Shown here: piece after piece, positions 35,993 to 46,700 of the stretch
How positions within the stretch are numbered: the stretch's first letter is position 1
Layout of the letters: every line of letters begins with the position of its first letter
NCBI GenBank assembly: GCA_030690315.1
Contig: JAUYGY010000024.1
Coordinates: forward strand, 22,241-86,240
DNA: 64,000 nt
Source of the DNA: Aequorivita sp.
GTDB lineage: Bacteria; Bacteroidota; Bacteroidia; Flavobacteriales; Flavobacteriaceae
Direction: 5' to 3'
Notes under the pieces: generated by a model
Seen by the model: only the letters and a program-made list of their open reading frames with translations
What the model was told of the DNA's origin: nothing
Databases searched by the model: none
Made by a program: the position numbers and the translations under genes

Positions 35993-36016
35993 TTATTTGT
36001 ATAAAACCCTATTCGT

Positions 36017-36916
36017 ATGAAGTTTAAAAATGTTGTTTTATGTGTTTTTGGTTTTGGAATGGTTGTGGGTGCTACTGCACAAACAAATATTCTAAATGCT
36101 AAAATCCCTGAGGATATAGGGAAAAAGACCGAAGCACAGATAGCTTATGATAATGACGAGCCGTTGCCTTATGGTTATACGGACGAACGCGATGTGTTAT
36201 GGTCCAAAACAACTTGGGAAATTATCGATCTTGATGAAAGAGTAAATTTTCCGTTGTATTATCCTATAGATACAAACAACATTGGCTCAGACAGACGTTC
36301 GCTTTATGACGTTTTGGTGAAGAACATCAAAAACGGGAAAATTGAAAATGTGTATGCAGATTCCTATTTTACCGAAAAACGTACCCTGCAGGATATTGAA
36401 GCCTCACTGGTTTACAGTGATACAACAGATTTAGGTATTGAACAATACAACGCCGAAGGAACCGTAGATCCACAATACGTGCGTAGTTTTACACTGGATG
36501 CCGGTGATATTGAACAATGGAAAATTAGAGGATATTGGTATTTAGACAAGCGCCAAGGCGAACTTAAATATCGTTTATTGGGTATTTGCCCAGTAGCGAA
36601 TGAAGCGCGTTCCAAGGCCTATCCAGAGGATGGATTAGATGCCAAAGTAGAGCTATTTTGGGTTTGGTTTCCTGGTGCCCGTGAAGTTTTGCACGAAGCC
36701 AAGGCCTTTAACCGAAAGAATACTTCGCAGCCCATTTCCTATGACCACCTGTTGAATGCACGCCGTTTTCATGCGGTTATCTATAAGGAAGATAACGTGC
36801 AGGGAGATAGAAATGTGAAAGATTACATCAATGACAACGCGCTTATGCAGCTGTTGGAATCTGAAAGAATCAAAGAACAAATACGAAATATTGAAATAGA
36901 TTTGTGGAATTATTAA
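36017..36916 (+). CDS. gldN: Gliding motility / type IX secretion protein GldN
   Basis: A 299-residue periplasmic protein with a cleavable signal (MKFKNVVLCVFGFGMVVGATAQ). It shows the GldN/PorN features ERDVLWSKTTWEIIDLDERVN, NFPLYYPID, WFPGAREVLHEAKAFN and a C-terminal helical DYINDNALMQLLESERIKEQ. GldN complexes with GldK in the periplasmic ring. A terminator 30 bp downstream closes the operon. Confidence 0.95.
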   Translation: MKFKNVVLCVFGFGMVVGATAQTNILNAKIPEDIGKKTEAQIAYDNDEPLPYGYTDERDVLWSKTTWEIIDLDERVNFPLYYPIDTNNIGSDRRSLYDVLVKNIKNGKIENVYADSYFTEKRTLQDIEASLVYSDTTDLGIEQYNAEGTVDPQYVRSFTLDAGDIEQWKIRGYWYLDKRQGELKYRLLGICPVANEARSKAYPEDGLDAKVELFWVWFPGAREVLHEAKAFNRKNTSQPISYDHLLNARRFHAVIYKEDNVQGDRNVKDYINDNALMQLLESERIKEQIRNIEIDLWNY

Positions 36917-36943
36917 TCAGTTAATGTGTCCATAATTTGAAGA

Positions 36944-36987
36944 AAACCCTTCAAGTTTCTTTTCGGAAACTGAAGGGTTTTTTAGTT
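36944..36987 (+). terminator. Rho-independent terminator after gldN
   Basis: AAACCCTTCAAGTTTC pairs with GAAACTGAAGGGTTT apart from one bulged A, followed by a T-tract. It lies across the first codons of the longest frame of the next gene, which argues for the later start of that gene. Confidence 0.9.
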
Positions 36988-36996
36988 AAAAAAATA

Positions 36997-38040
36997 ATGA
37001 TAGAAAAGGATTATATTATTGTAGGCCTCGGCATTGCTGGAATTAGTCTTTGCGAACAGCTCCAAAAACACGACAAAACCTTTTTAGTGATCGATAACGG
37101 TGAAGAAGGATCCACGGCAAAGTCTGGTGGCGTTTTTAACCCAACGGTGCTTAAACGTTTCACGGCGGCGTGGAATGCTGCTATTTTTTTTCCGGCTGCT
37201 ATTTATTTTTATAGCCAACTTTCATTGAAACTTCAAAAAAATATATTCACAGAAACAGCAATTCACAGAATTTTTAAAAGTGTTGAAGAACAAAACAATT
37301 GGACTGTTGCTAGCGACAAACGGGAATTGCAGGATTTTCTTTCTTCAAAATTTTTAAGGAATACAAATAGCACCGTGGAAGCACCTTTCGGTTTTGGTGA
37401 AGTTTTGGGAACTGCGCAGATACATACAAACAATTTACTTTCTGGCTACCGAAATTATTTGATAAATCAAAATGTTATGCTCACTGAGGATTTTCAATAT
37501 GATGCAATTCAACAGAAAGAGAACCGCGTGGTTTACAAAAACTTTTCAGCCAAAAAAATTATTTTTACCGAAGGTTCAAAAGTGATTTACAATCCATTTT
37601 TCCCGAAACAGGCAATCATCGGCAACAAAGGCGAATACTTAATTATTAAAGCGCCTTCCTTAAAATTGGAGCAACTTTTAAAAGGCTCCATGTACATTAT
37701 TCCTTTGGGAAATGACAAATACAAAGTGGGCGCAACCTATAGCCGCGATGATTATAGCCTAAATCCAACTTCCGAAGCAAAAGAAGAAATTCTTTCGAAA
37801 GTGAAAAGTTTTATTAATTGTCCTTTTGAAATAATAGGTCAAACTGCAGGAATTCGGCCAACAACCAAAGACCACCGGCCACTATTGGGAAGTACGGATG
37901 AAAACCCAAATTTATTTTTCTTCAATGGTTTGGGGTCACGCGGATTTTTAATGGCACCATTACTTGCTGAGATTCTTTTGAAAAATTTGGAAGAAAATCA
38001 GCCAATTCCAGCTGAAATGGATATTAAAAGAATGTTATAA
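36997..38040 (+). CDS. FAD-dependent oxidoreductase, DAO family
   Basis: The start is ATG 36997 (MIEKDYIIVGLGIAGISLCE); the frame is open from 36937 but that part lies in the gldN terminator. The protein has 347 residues with an N-terminal dinucleotide-binding motif (IIVGLGIAG) and a C-terminal D-amino-acid-oxidase-type segment (AGIRPTTKDHRPLLG, FFNGLGSRGFLMAPL). It probably oxidises an amine or amino acid, in the manner of glycine or D-amino acid oxidases; substrate unknown. It has no obvious link to the gliding genes. Confidence 0.82.
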   Translation: MIEKDYIIVGLGIAGISLCEQLQKHDKTFLVIDNGEEGSTAKSGGVFNPTVLKRFTAAWNAAIFFPAAIYFYSQLSLKLQKNIFTETAIHRIFKSVEEQNNWTVASDKRELQDFLSSKFLRNTNSTVEAPFGFGEVLGTAQIHTNNLLSGYRNYLINQNVMLTEDFQYDAIQQKENRVVYKNFSAKKIIFTEGSKVIYNPFFPKQAIIGNKGEYLIIKAPSLKLEQLLKGSMYIIPLGNDKYKVGATYSRDDYSLNPTSEAKEEILSKVKSFINCPFEIIGQTAGIRPTTKDHRPLLGSTDENPNLFFFNGLGSRGFLMAPLLAEILLKNLEENQPIPAEMDIKRML

Positions 38041-38051
38041 TATTTCTTAAA

Positions 38052-38438
38052 TCAGGACTTCGCCTTATTTTTGTCGAAGGGAACAAAAAAGTTAATCCAT
38101 ATATTTCTGGAGATTCTCACAATCAGCGGAAACAAAACTGCAAGGGTTAGAATGATAACTAAAAAACTGTAGTTTCTATCCAGCCCAACAATGAAGTATG
38201 AAATAATAAATGCAGCTACAGCAATAGCAACCCCAACGCCATAACTCACGTACATAGCGCCGAAAAAGAAGGAAGGTTCTATTTTAAATTTTTTCCCACA
38301 ATTGCTGCAATTTTCGTGCATCTCCATGAGTTTGGAAATTTTGTATGGATTATTTTCAACATACATATCGCCTTCTTGACAAACGGGACATGTGCTTGTA
38401 AAAATACTGTAGAGTTTAGAGCCTTTAAGGAATTGCAT
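38052..38438 (-). CDS. DUF983 family membrane protein
   Basis: The start is ATG 38438 (MQFLKGSKLYSIFTSTCPVC); 128 residues. A zinc-ribbon-like pair (CPVCQEGDMY and CSNCGKKFKIE) lies in the first 45 residues, followed by the PSFFFGAMYVSYGVG motif and two transmembrane helices (about 52-76 and 82-102). DUF983 proteins are common in Bacteroidota and alphaproteobacteria, with no fixed function. A possible TAATTTTG box lies 21 bp upstream. Confidence 0.82.
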   Translation of the reverse strand: MQFLKGSKLYSIFTSTCPVCQEGDMYVENNPYKISKLMEMHENCSNCGKKFKIEPSFFFGAMYVSYGVGVAIAVAAFIISYFIVGLDRNYSFLVIILTLAVLFPLIVRISRNIWINFFVPFDKNKAKS

Positions 38439-38568
38439 AATCGGTTTTTTTTGCACCGCAAAATTAAGCATCTTTGCAGAAATTTTAAGGCTATATATTG
38501 AATAAAAGGTACATCAAAATAGTTTTCAAATATTCCAATTCAATATCCTGAATTCATAATAAAAATCA

Positions 38569-40479
38569 ATGGTCAATATCCACAATCTTTCGGTTTCCTT
38601 TCAAGGCGACTATTTGTTCGAAAAAATTACTTTCCAATTAAAACCCGGCGATCGGGTGGGTTTGGTGGGTAAAAATGGCGCGGGCAAATCAACCTTACTG
38701 AAAATTATTGCGGGCGAGCAGGAATATGATTCTGGACAAATAGCAACAGATAAAGAAATTTCAATCGGTTTTTTAAAACAGGATATAGATTTTGAAAAAG
38801 GGCGCAGTGTTTTGGACGAATCTTACGAAGCTTTCACCGAAATAAAAAGACTTGAAAAACTGCTTGCGGAAATAAACACCCAACTTGCCGAAAGAACAGA
38901 TTATGAAAGTGATTTTTACCATCAATTGATGGTCGATTTGAATGAAATCCAACATCAATACGAAATATACGGCGGTTACAATTATCAAGGCGAAACTGAA
39001 CGGATTTTGCAAGGTTTGGGTTTTCAAAGGGAAGATTTTACAAAGCTCACCGAAACTTTTTCCGGTGGATGGCGAATGCGAATTGAACTGGCGAAACTCT
39101 TGCTTCAAAACAACGATATTCTTTTACTGGATGAGCCCACAAACCACTTGGATATTGAATCTATTCTGTGGCTCGAAGAATTTTTGAAAGGCTACACAGG
39201 CGCGGTAGTAATCGTTTCCCACGATAAAATGTTTTTGGATAACGTAACGAATCGCACCATCGAAATTTCCCTCGGAAAGATTTATGATTTCAACAAACCG
39301 TACACCCAATATTTAATTCTTCGGAATGAATTGCGCGACCAGCAATTGGCTTCGCAAAAAAACCAGCAAAAGCAAATTGAACAAACCGAGAAGTTGATTG
39401 ATAAATTCCGGGCAAAGGCGAGTAAAGCTACTATGGCGCAGTCGCTCATAAAAAAATTGAACAAAATTGACCGTATTGAAGTTGATGAAGATGACAACAG
39501 CGTGATGACGTTGCGTTTTCCGGTTTCCATCACTCCGGGAAAAGTGGTAATTGACGCTGAAAAAATATCAAAAAGTTACGGCGATAAAAATGTTTTGAAA
39601 GGTATCGATCTTTTGGTGGAGCGCGAAAGCAAAATTGCTTTTGTGGGCCAAAACGGACAGGGAAAATCTACTTTGGCAAAAATAATTGTTGGAGAAATTG
39701 AATATAAGGGAAAAGTCACGTTGGGCCACAATGTGCAGATTGGCTATTTTGCACAAAACCAAGCTGATTATTTGGATGGTACAAAAACGGTTTTGGATAC
39801 AATGATTGATGCGGCAAATGAAAAAAACCGAAGCCGCGTTCGCGATATTTTGGGATCTTTCCTTTTCCGTGGCGATGAAGTGGAAAAATACGTGCGCGTA
39901 TTGAGCGGTGGTGAACGAAACCGCTTGGCATTGGCGAAATTGCTGTTGCAGCCCTTCAACGTTTTGGTAATGGATGAACCTACAAACCACCTCGATATAA
40001 AATCTAAAAACGTATTGAAGGATGCGCTGAAAAGTTTTGAGGGCACCTTACTTTTGGTTTCCCACGACCGTGATTTTCTCCAGGGCTTGACGAATAAAGT
40101 TTATGAATTTAAGGACCATCACATCAAAGAATATTTGGGCGATATAGATTATTTCCTTGAACAACGAAATCTTCAAAACCTTCGCGAAGCCGAAAAACGA
40201 ACCGTGGTTTCCGAAGTAAAAGAAAAGAGAAGCGCCGGCGAGGAATATGAAATTCAGAAAAAACTGAAATCGGCAAAGAATAAATTGAGCAATGTTGAAT
40301 CTTCCATTTCTTCCTTGGAAAAGGAAATAGCGAATATTGACACCGAGTTGCTTATTAATTATGAAGAAACCATTGCCAAACCTCACTTTTTTGACAGATA
40401 TCAGGAAAAGAAAAAGAAACTTAAAAAATTGATGGAAGAGTGGGAAATACTTCAAGAAACCTTGGAATCACTATCTTGA
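38569..40479 (+). CDS. ABC-F family ATP-binding protein
   Basis: A 636-residue protein with two ABC domains and no membrane segments. Domain 1 has Walker A GKNGAGKS, signature FSGGWRMR and Walker B LLLDEPTNHLD; domain 2 has GQNGQGKS, LSGGERNR and VLVMDEPTNHLD. A linker of about 80 residues joins them (KQIEQTEKLIDKFRAKASKA, the ABC-F interdomain helices), and a coiled coil ends the protein (about 545-636). ABC-F proteins act on ribosomes; this form resembles Uup/YbiT or translation factors rather than exporters. The exact subtype is unresolved. Confidence 0.9.
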   Translation: MVNIHNLSVSFQGDYLFEKITFQLKPGDRVGLVGKNGAGKSTLLKIIAGEQEYDSGQIATDKEISIGFLKQDIDFEKGRSVLDESYEAFTEIKRLEKLLAEINTQLAERTDYESDFYHQLMVDLNEIQHQYEIYGGYNYQGETERILQGLGFQREDFTKLTETFSGGWRMRIELAKLLLQNNDILLLDEPTNHLDIESILWLEEFLKGYTGAVVIVSHDKMFLDNVTNRTIEISLGKIYDFNKPYTQYLILRNELRDQQLASQKNQQKQIEQTEKLIDKFRAKASKATMAQSLIKKLNKIDRIEVDEDDNSVMTLRFPVSITPGKVVIDAEKISKSYGDKNVLKGIDLLVERESKIAFVGQNGQGKSTLAKIIVGEIEYKGKVTLGHNVQIGYFAQNQADYLDGTKTVLDTMIDAANEKNRSRVRDILGSFLFRGDEVEKYVRVLSGGERNRLALAKLLLQPFNVLVMDEPTNHLDIKSKNVLKDALKSFEGTLLLVSHDRDFLQGLTNKVYEFKDHHIKEYLGDIDYFLEQRNLQNLREAEKRTVVSEVKEKRSAGEEYEIQKKLKSAKNKLSNVESSISSLEKEIANIDTELLINYEETIAKPHFFDRYQEKKKKLKKLMEEWEILQETLESLS

Positions 40480-40550
40480 GAATGGAGAATCATTATATTT
40501 ATTCATTTTTGCAAGATTGTGAAGAATAACGCTTAATTCAGTAAGTAAAG

Positions 40551-40733
40551 ATGTACGAACATTTTTTTCAATGTCCCCACTGTTGGGAGGAAATTTCGAT
40601 GTTGCTGGATACTTCTGTCAAACATCAAAAATATATTGAAGATTGTGAAATTTGCTGCAATCCCATTGAACTGGAAGTTTCTTTTGAAGATGGCGAACTT
40701 ATTGGTTTTTCTGCCGACAATATTGGTCAATAA
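40551..40733 (+). CDS. CPXCG-motif cysteine-rich small protein
   Basis: A 60-residue protein with two CxxC pairs (CPHCWEE and CEICCNP), the pattern of the CPXCG cysteine-rich family, likely a zinc ribbon. The Asp/Glu-rich C-terminus (SFEDGELIGFSADN) is typical. Function unknown. It sits 72 bp after the ABC-F gene. Confidence 0.8.
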   Translation: MYEHFFQCPHCWEEISMLLDTSVKHQKYIEDCEICCNPIELEVSFEDGELIGFSADNIGQ

Positions 40734-40778
40734 ATTTTTATTTGTTAATTTTAGTGCAAACCAATCAATATCCCCACT

Positions 40779-41132
40779 ATGCTCTCCACTTTTAGTCTTG
40801 CCGATAATATTATTGGATTTATCATTGACGGGCCTTATGACGAAGACGCGGTAGATATAATTCAAGCCGATGTGAATGAAAAACTGGAAATTTATGATAA
40901 GGTAAGTTTTTATATTGAAGACACTATAAACGCAGATATTTCCTTAAAAGCTATCTTGAAAAGCCTTCCCTTTAAGATTAAAACCGGCAATCGTTTTGAA
41001 AAAGTTGCGGTGGTTACTGACAGAAAATGGCTTCAGGTTTTAAGCAATCTTGAGAAATTATTTTTTAATGCAGAAATCCGAATTTTTTCTACTGAACAGC
41101 GATTGGCCGCAATCCAGTGGATAAGCCATTGA
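40779..41132 (+). CDS. SpoIIAA-like STAS-fold protein
   Basis: A 117-residue protein matching the SpoIIAA-like/STAS superfamily pattern: an N-terminal strand (NIIGFIIDGPYDEDAVDIIQ), central KVSFYIEDT, and a C-terminal VAVVTDRKWLQVLSNLEKLF with AEIRIFSTEQRLAAIQWI. These small proteins are widespread, and binding of hydrophobic ligands or a stress role has been suggested; no firm function. It converges with the AsmA-like gene 8 bp away. Confidence 0.75.
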   Translation: MLSTFSLADNIIGFIIDGPYDEDAVDIIQADVNEKLEIYDKVSFYIEDTINADISLKAILKSLPFKIKTGNRFEKVAVVTDRKWLQVLSNLEKLFFNAEIRIFSTEQRLAAIQWISH

Positions 41133-41139
41133 TTTCTAT

Positions 41140-42705
41140 TTATTTTTTTTGTTGCCTCCCAGTCATAGTTTTTGCCAAACTATTTTTTACACTAATCCAT
41201 AAAAAATTGAATACCGATTGGGTTTTATTTCTTGTAGATTCAGCAGTGCCTTCCTTGTAAAAATCGTTTTTCTTTTCGCTATCCTTCGAAATAAAAATAT
41301 TCGCAATTGCAGACAGTAGCTTGTTCTTTTTTCCCCCATCCTTTTGTAAAATAGCAACTTTAAAATCTGAATAACTTATTTTCATATTTGTTGTGGCAGT
41401 TTCATTATTGCCATCAATGGTAAAATAGGTTTTATTGGTGCGGCCTTCCAAACGCACTTTCAAATTTGGTTCCGTAAAACTGTTCATTTTTTCAGCTGCT
41501 AATGAACCTACTTCCGCATTAAAACTAAAATGGTCGTTCTTGTTTTGAACATCAAAACTCCAATCCGCCGAGAGTGGAGTTTTCTCCATAAAATCGGCGG
41601 TTACTTTTATATTTGTTTTTGTGGGACTTTTATAGGTATTGCTGACGTTTGAAATGGCCGCATCCAGATTTTCGAATGTTATGGAGCCGCCCATGTTTTC
41701 TGGCTTTACCCTTTCTTCATATTTAATTTTTGCGTTGGTAATATTCAATGAATCTACCGTAAGTTCAAAAGGAAGATCGCGCAGCATTTTGCTGTAAAGC
41801 GGTTTTATTTTTTGGTCGTCCGCAACCAATTTATCCCGATATATTTCCAAAGAAGGCGCATTTAAAACAACATGCTTGCTATTGGCGAAAAAAAGGCCTT
41901 GATGAAATCCAAAATCAAAGGCATTTATTGAAAGTGAATGTAATGATAGATCGTAATGGTCTCGTTCCTTTGTTATAATTCCTGAAAGTTCCCTTTTTGA
42001 ATATTTTGTTTTAAGGCTTAAATCTTCAAATAAAGCATTGTGGTTTTCTATTGAAAAATTTCCAGCAATAAGGTTTTCATACCTACTAACCTTTACAAAT
42101 AAAGAATCGCTTGTGGCTTTAAAATCAGTATATTCAATAGGAATTTTACGGATAATTGTGTTGTTGTCCACTAAAATTCCATTTACTTCAACGGAAAGGT
42201 TTTTGGTGTACAGCTTTGTGGAATCCTTATCTTTTTCGTAAATCGCAAACTTAGTATTGTTTATTTCAACCTTATCCACAATAATTGGTTTGTATATTCT
42301 AAAAATCCCTTTGTTAATGGTGTCTTTACTCGGCACCATTCTATCTTTATAATAAGCCATCGTTGGATTTTCTAGTGAAATGGTCTCGATGTGAATTTCA
42401 TTATTGTATAAATAGTCCCAATAACTTATTTCTGAAATCTTCAACTTTTCAACATTTATAAAAGTATGTTCTATTCCGTCTTCCTTATTTTTGATGATGA
42501 GAGATGCATTGCTTAGCACGAGAGTTCCACTAAAGGTTTGTACTGAAATATCATCGTAAGCACGCACCATATTTTCCGGCAAACGTTCTTGGATGAACGT
42601 TTCCAGTTTATTTTTCAAAAATATATTTATGGTAACAGAGGCTATTATAAATACTGCCCCCAAGGCGAGTATAGTAAAAACTATTTTCCTGAAATGTTTG
42701 TTCAT
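41140..42705 (-). CDS. AsmA/DUF748-like membrane-anchored protein
   Basis: A 521-residue protein with one N-terminal membrane helix (IVFTILALGAVFIIASVTIN, about residues 8-27) and a long periplasmic region of repeating beta strands (NVEKLKISEISYWDYLYNNE, IHIETISLENPTMAYY). This is the AsmA/DUF748 pattern, related to proteins that bridge membranes and move lipids. The C-terminus ends in basic residues. Function is inferred only from family; there is no helpful neighbour. Confidence 0.6.
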   Translation of the reverse strand: MNKHFRKIVFTILALGAVFIIASVTINIFLKNKLETFIQERLPENMVRAYDDISVQTFSGTLVLSNASLIIKNKEDGIEHTFINVEKLKISEISYWDYLYNNEIHIETISLENPTMAYYKDRMVPSKDTINKGIFRIYKPIIVDKVEINNTKFAIYEKDKDSTKLYTKNLSVEVNGILVDNNTIIRKIPIEYTDFKATSDSLFVKVSRYENLIAGNFSIENHNALFEDLSLKTKYSKRELSGIITKERDHYDLSLHSLSINAFDFGFHQGLFFANSKHVVLNAPSLEIYRDKLVADDQKIKPLYSKMLRDLPFELTVDSLNITNAKIKYEERVKPENMGGSITFENLDAAISNVSNTYKSPTKTNIKVTADFMEKTPLSADWSFDVQNKNDHFSFNAEVGSLAAEKMNSFTEPNLKVRLEGRTNKTYFTIDGNNETATTNMKISYSDFKVAILQKDGGKKNKLLSAIANIFISKDSEKKNDFYKEGTAESTRNKTQSVFNFLWISVKNSLAKTMTGRQQKK

Positions 42706-42779
42706 AATTTAAAGATAGCTAAAGATAATAATCCAAAAAGCACTTTAATTAACACTTTACAAAAATTTATGTTTAACGG

Positions 42780-42810
42780 CTTGTGTGGTTCAAAATCCTT
42801 TGTATCTTTG
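42780..42810 (+). promoter_or_regulatory. Promoter for initiator tRNA-Met
   Basis: CTTG at 42780-42783, a 19-bp spacer, and TATCTTTG at 42803-42810 (exact TAnnTTTG), 69 bp before the tRNA. Confidence 0.6.
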
Positions 42811-42879
42811 CAATCCAATATTTCTGTCGGCATTATGAACCGAAAGTTAAAAGCTAAAGATGAAATATTGAATACCCAC

Positions 42880-42952
<73 letters not shown>

Positions 42953-42964
42953 CTAGTAAATACA

Positions 42965-42993
42965 AACCTTCACAGAAATGTGAGGGTTTTTTT
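42965..42993 (+). terminator. Terminator after tRNA-fMet
   Basis: CCTTCACA-GAAA-TGTGAGGG with one G-T pair, followed by seven Ts. Confidence 0.85.
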
Positions 42994-43034
42994 ATGGGTG
43001 GTTACAGTTTTGGCACAACTCAGTTTAGGGCTCC

Positions 43035-43077
43035 TATCCGCCGCGGCGGACACAGGTTCGAGTCCTGTTCCCGCTAC
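43035..43077 (+). repeat. Left boundary repeat of the metal-efflux block (att-like)
   Basis: A 43-bp unit: TATCCGCCGCGGCGGACA followed by a tRNA-fMet T-arm and acceptor 3' strand. It matches 51517-51559 at 38 of 43 bases, the first 18 being identical. The 14-bp palindrome is at 43037-43050. Confidence 0.7.
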
Positions 43078-43220
43078 TAGTAAATACAAACCTTCACAGA
43101 AATGTGAGGGTTTTTTTTTATAGGTGGTTACAATAAGTTTTAACTAGGAAGAATAAAAAAAATAATTAAAATACTGTTAACACTAAAAAGGAACTGTTAA
43201 GTTTTAGTAATTTAGCATTA

Positions 43221-43649
43221 ATGAAAAAAGCATTCCACAAAGTACTTTCTTTTACAATGGCAATTGTAGTCTTATTTTCTACGATGTCATTCACTTTAAG
43301 TTCGCATTATTGTGGAGATACCTTGGTGGACAGTTCTCTTTTCTCAAAATTGAAAACCTGTGGGATGGAATCTGAAAACCAAATTGATACTCCATTTAAA
43401 AGCTCAGATTGTTCTATTACTAAAAAGAATTGCTGTAGCGAGAAAATCGAAATTATAAAAGGACAAGACGAATTAAAAATAAGTTTTGATAAAATTTCCT
43501 TGGACCAACAGATTTTTGTTGCTACTTTTTTTCATACCTACATCAATCTTTTTTCTTCTTTAGAAGATGCTGAACCATCTTTAAAGGCGTATCCACCACC
43601 GCTTATCGTTAGGCATATCTACAAACTGGACGAGACTTATTTAATTTGA
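43221..43649 (+). CDS. HYC_CC_PP family exported protein
   Basis: A 142-residue protein with an N-terminal hydrophobic segment (MAIVVLFSTMSFTLSS) and the three marks that name the family: HYCGDTL, KNCCSEK and YPPPLI. The cysteines suggest metal binding or a disulphide. In Bacteroidota such genes often precede metal-efflux clusters, as here, 118 bp before cusA. Probably a periplasmic metal-related accessory protein; inference from context. Confidence 0.8.
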   Translation: MKKAFHKVLSFTMAIVVLFSTMSFTLSSHYCGDTLVDSSLFSKLKTCGMESENQIDTPFKSSDCSITKKNCCSEKIEIIKGQDELKISFDKISLDQQIFVATFFHTYINLFSSLEDAEPSLKAYPPPLIVRHIYKLDETYLI

Positions 43650-43767
43650 TTTTTAGACAGTAAAATTTTTGCCCTGCGGTACTTCCGTTTTGGGCTCGTT
43701 TTGTTGTGTTCAATTTCTTGAACTCAAACAAGATAATTACTTTTATAACTGTTTAATTATCAAAGTT

Positions 43768-46700
43768 ATGCTAAATAAAAGCATCAAATTCCTTATAGAA
43801 AACAAATTGGTCGCCGTTTTAATGCTCATGGCTTTTGTGGGCTTTGGTACTGTCTATGCACCTTTCAATTGGAATACCGGATTACTTCCAAGCGATCCCG
43901 TTGCAGTAGATGCCATTCCCGATATTGGCGAGAACCAACAAATAGTATTTACCAAATGGGATGGTCGTTCGCCACAGGACATTGAAGACCAAATTACCTA
44001 TCCCCTTACCACAACTCTCTTGGGAATTCCAGGTGTGAAAACAATTCGAAGCTCCTCCATGTTCGGATTTTCGAGCATCTATATCATCTTTGAAGAGGAT
44101 ATTGAATTTTATTGGAGTAGAAGCCGAATCCTTGAAAAATTGAATTCCTTACCAAGCGGATTGTTGCCCGAAGGTGTGAATCCTGCTCTGGGGCCTGATG
44201 CAACTGGATTGGGACAAATATTTTGGTACACGCTTGAAGGCCGCGATAAAGATGGTAATGTAACGGGGGGTTGGGATTTACATGAACTGCGTAGCATCCA
44301 AGATTATTACGTTAAGTATGCTCTTGCATCTGCAAGTGGCGTTTCTGAAGTAGCGTCTATTGGAGGTTATGTAAAGGAATATCAAATAGACGTGAATCCT
44401 GAATTGATGCGCCAATATAATATTGGCTTGGGGGAAGTTGTAAAAGCAGTCAAGGAAAGTAACAAAGATATTGGCGCACAAACTTTGGAAATAAACCAAG
44501 TGGAATATCTTGTCCGAGGCCTGGGTTATGTAAAATCGGTTGCCGATATTGAAAATGCCGTTGTAACATCTGAAAACTATACCTCTATCAGGATAAAGGA
44601 CATCGCAAATGTCACTTTAGGCCCTGCAACAAGACGGGGTATTTTGGATAAAGAAGGTGCAGAAGTGGTAGGTGCTGTTGTTGTAGCGCGATATGGTGCC
44701 AACCCAATGGAAGTCATCAACAACGTAAAGGAAAAGATAAAAGAATTGAGTTCTGGGTTACCTTCCAAAACATTGAGCGATGGAAGAATCTCACAGCTAA
44801 CAATTGTTCCATTTTACGACCGAACCGAACTGATTCAAGAAACTTTGGGAACGCTTAATGAAGCGCTGACCTTGGAAATACTGATTACCATTTTAGTAAT
44901 TATTGTAATGGTGTTCAATCTTCGGGCATCCATCCTTATTTCAGGATTGTTGCCTGTGGCGGTATTAATGGTTTTTATTGCAATGAAATTTTTTGGCGTA
45001 GATGCCAATATCGTTGCTCTTTCGGGAATTGCCATCGCAATCGGGACGATGGTAGATGTGGGTATTATTCTTTCAGAAAACATCATTCGGCATTTGGACG
45101 AAGACGATAAAAAACTTCCAATAAATACGATAGTTTACAATGCAACAGCCGAAGTTTCGGGAGCAATTGTAACCGCGGTAATGACCACGATTATAAGTTT
45201 TATTCCTGTATTTACAATGATTGGTGCTGAAGGTAAATTATTTAGGCCTTTAGCATTTACAAAAACGTTTGCATTAACAGCCTCTATAATTATTGCATTA
45301 TTTCTTATTCCACCATTTGCCGCATTCCTATTTAAGGGTAGAAACATCAGAAGAAGTACAAATTATGGTATAAATGGTCTTTTATTGGTCGCTGGATTTG
45401 TTGCTATAATTTTTGGGCATTGGATCGGGATATTTTTAATTGGCTTTAGTTTTATAAATTTTGCAAACATTCGCGGAAAGTGGTCTAAAGAACGTTCCAA
45501 TAAATTCAGTATTTATCTTGCTGCGGCAGCGATTGTTTTTCTTTTGGCTGAATATTGGCGGCCTTTAGGGGTTGACAATAGCGTTTTCAGGAACCTCATC
45601 TTTGTAGGCATCATCTGTTTTGGGCTTTTGGCGAGTTTTTTATTGTTCAAAAACTACTACACTAAAATTTTGAAATGGGCATTATCAAACCGATTGCTGT
45701 TTTTGACCATTCCCACAACCCTTTTAATCCTTGGTTTCATCATCTTTAAAAATACCGGAAAGGAATTTATGCCTTCCCTCAATGAAGGTTCATTCCTTTT
45801 AATGCCGACGTCAATGCCACACGCGGGCGTTGAAGAAAACAAGCGTGTGTTGCAACAATTAGATATGGCTGTGGCGAGTATTCCCGAAATTGAAACCGTT
45901 GTAGGGAAATCTGGGAGAACAGAATCTGCTCTAGACCCTGCACCGCTATCAATGTATGAAAATATGATTCAGTATAAATCTGAATATATATTGAATGATG
46001 GCAAACGCCAACGTTTTAAAGTAAACGATGACGGATTTTTTATTCGGAAAGATAGCAGCCTAATTGAAAATCCAAATAGACCCGTTGGCGCTGAAAAAAT
46101 CGAAAATGCCCGAAAAAATGGAAAAAAAGTTTCGAGCACCGTTGATGAATCTGCAAATAAACTAATTGCCGATGATGATGGCGAATTCTTCCGAAACTGG
46201 CGACCTGAAATCAACTCGCCTGATGATATTTGGAATGTAATTGTAGAAGTTACTAAACTTCCCGGTGTTACTTCCGCACCCAAACTGCAACCCATAGAAA
46301 CCCGTTTGGTAATGCTGCAAACCGGAATGCGCGCACCCATGGGCATAAAGGTAAAGGGTCAAGATTTAAAACAGATTGAGGCTTTTGGTCTCGAACTAGA
46401 AAATATTCTGAAACAAGCGGAAGGCGTAAAGCAAGAAGCAGTTTTTGCAGACCGTATTGTTGGTAAGCCCTATTTGCTTATTGACATTAACCGAGAAAAA
46501 CTGGCGCGATATGGAGTTACAATTGAAGAAGTCCAAAATATTTTAAAAGTCGCTGTTGGTGGAATGTCGTTAACACAGACTGTTGAAGGCAGGGAACGTT
46601 ATGGTATTCGCATCCGCTACCCAAGGGAAATGCGGGCAGACCCTTCAGATCTGCAAAACATTTATGTCCCAGTTGAAAATGGCAACCCTGTTCCATTAAG

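Noticed and set aside
36937..36996. Upstream in-frame start for the FAD-dependent oxidoreductase
   Set aside because: These 60 bases form most of the gldN terminator, and the FAD-binding motif starts right after the ATG at 36997.
43051..43079. Second tRNA gene after tRNA-fMet
   Set aside because: Only the T-arm and 3' acceptor strand are present; there is no D-arm, anticodon arm or 5' acceptor strand.
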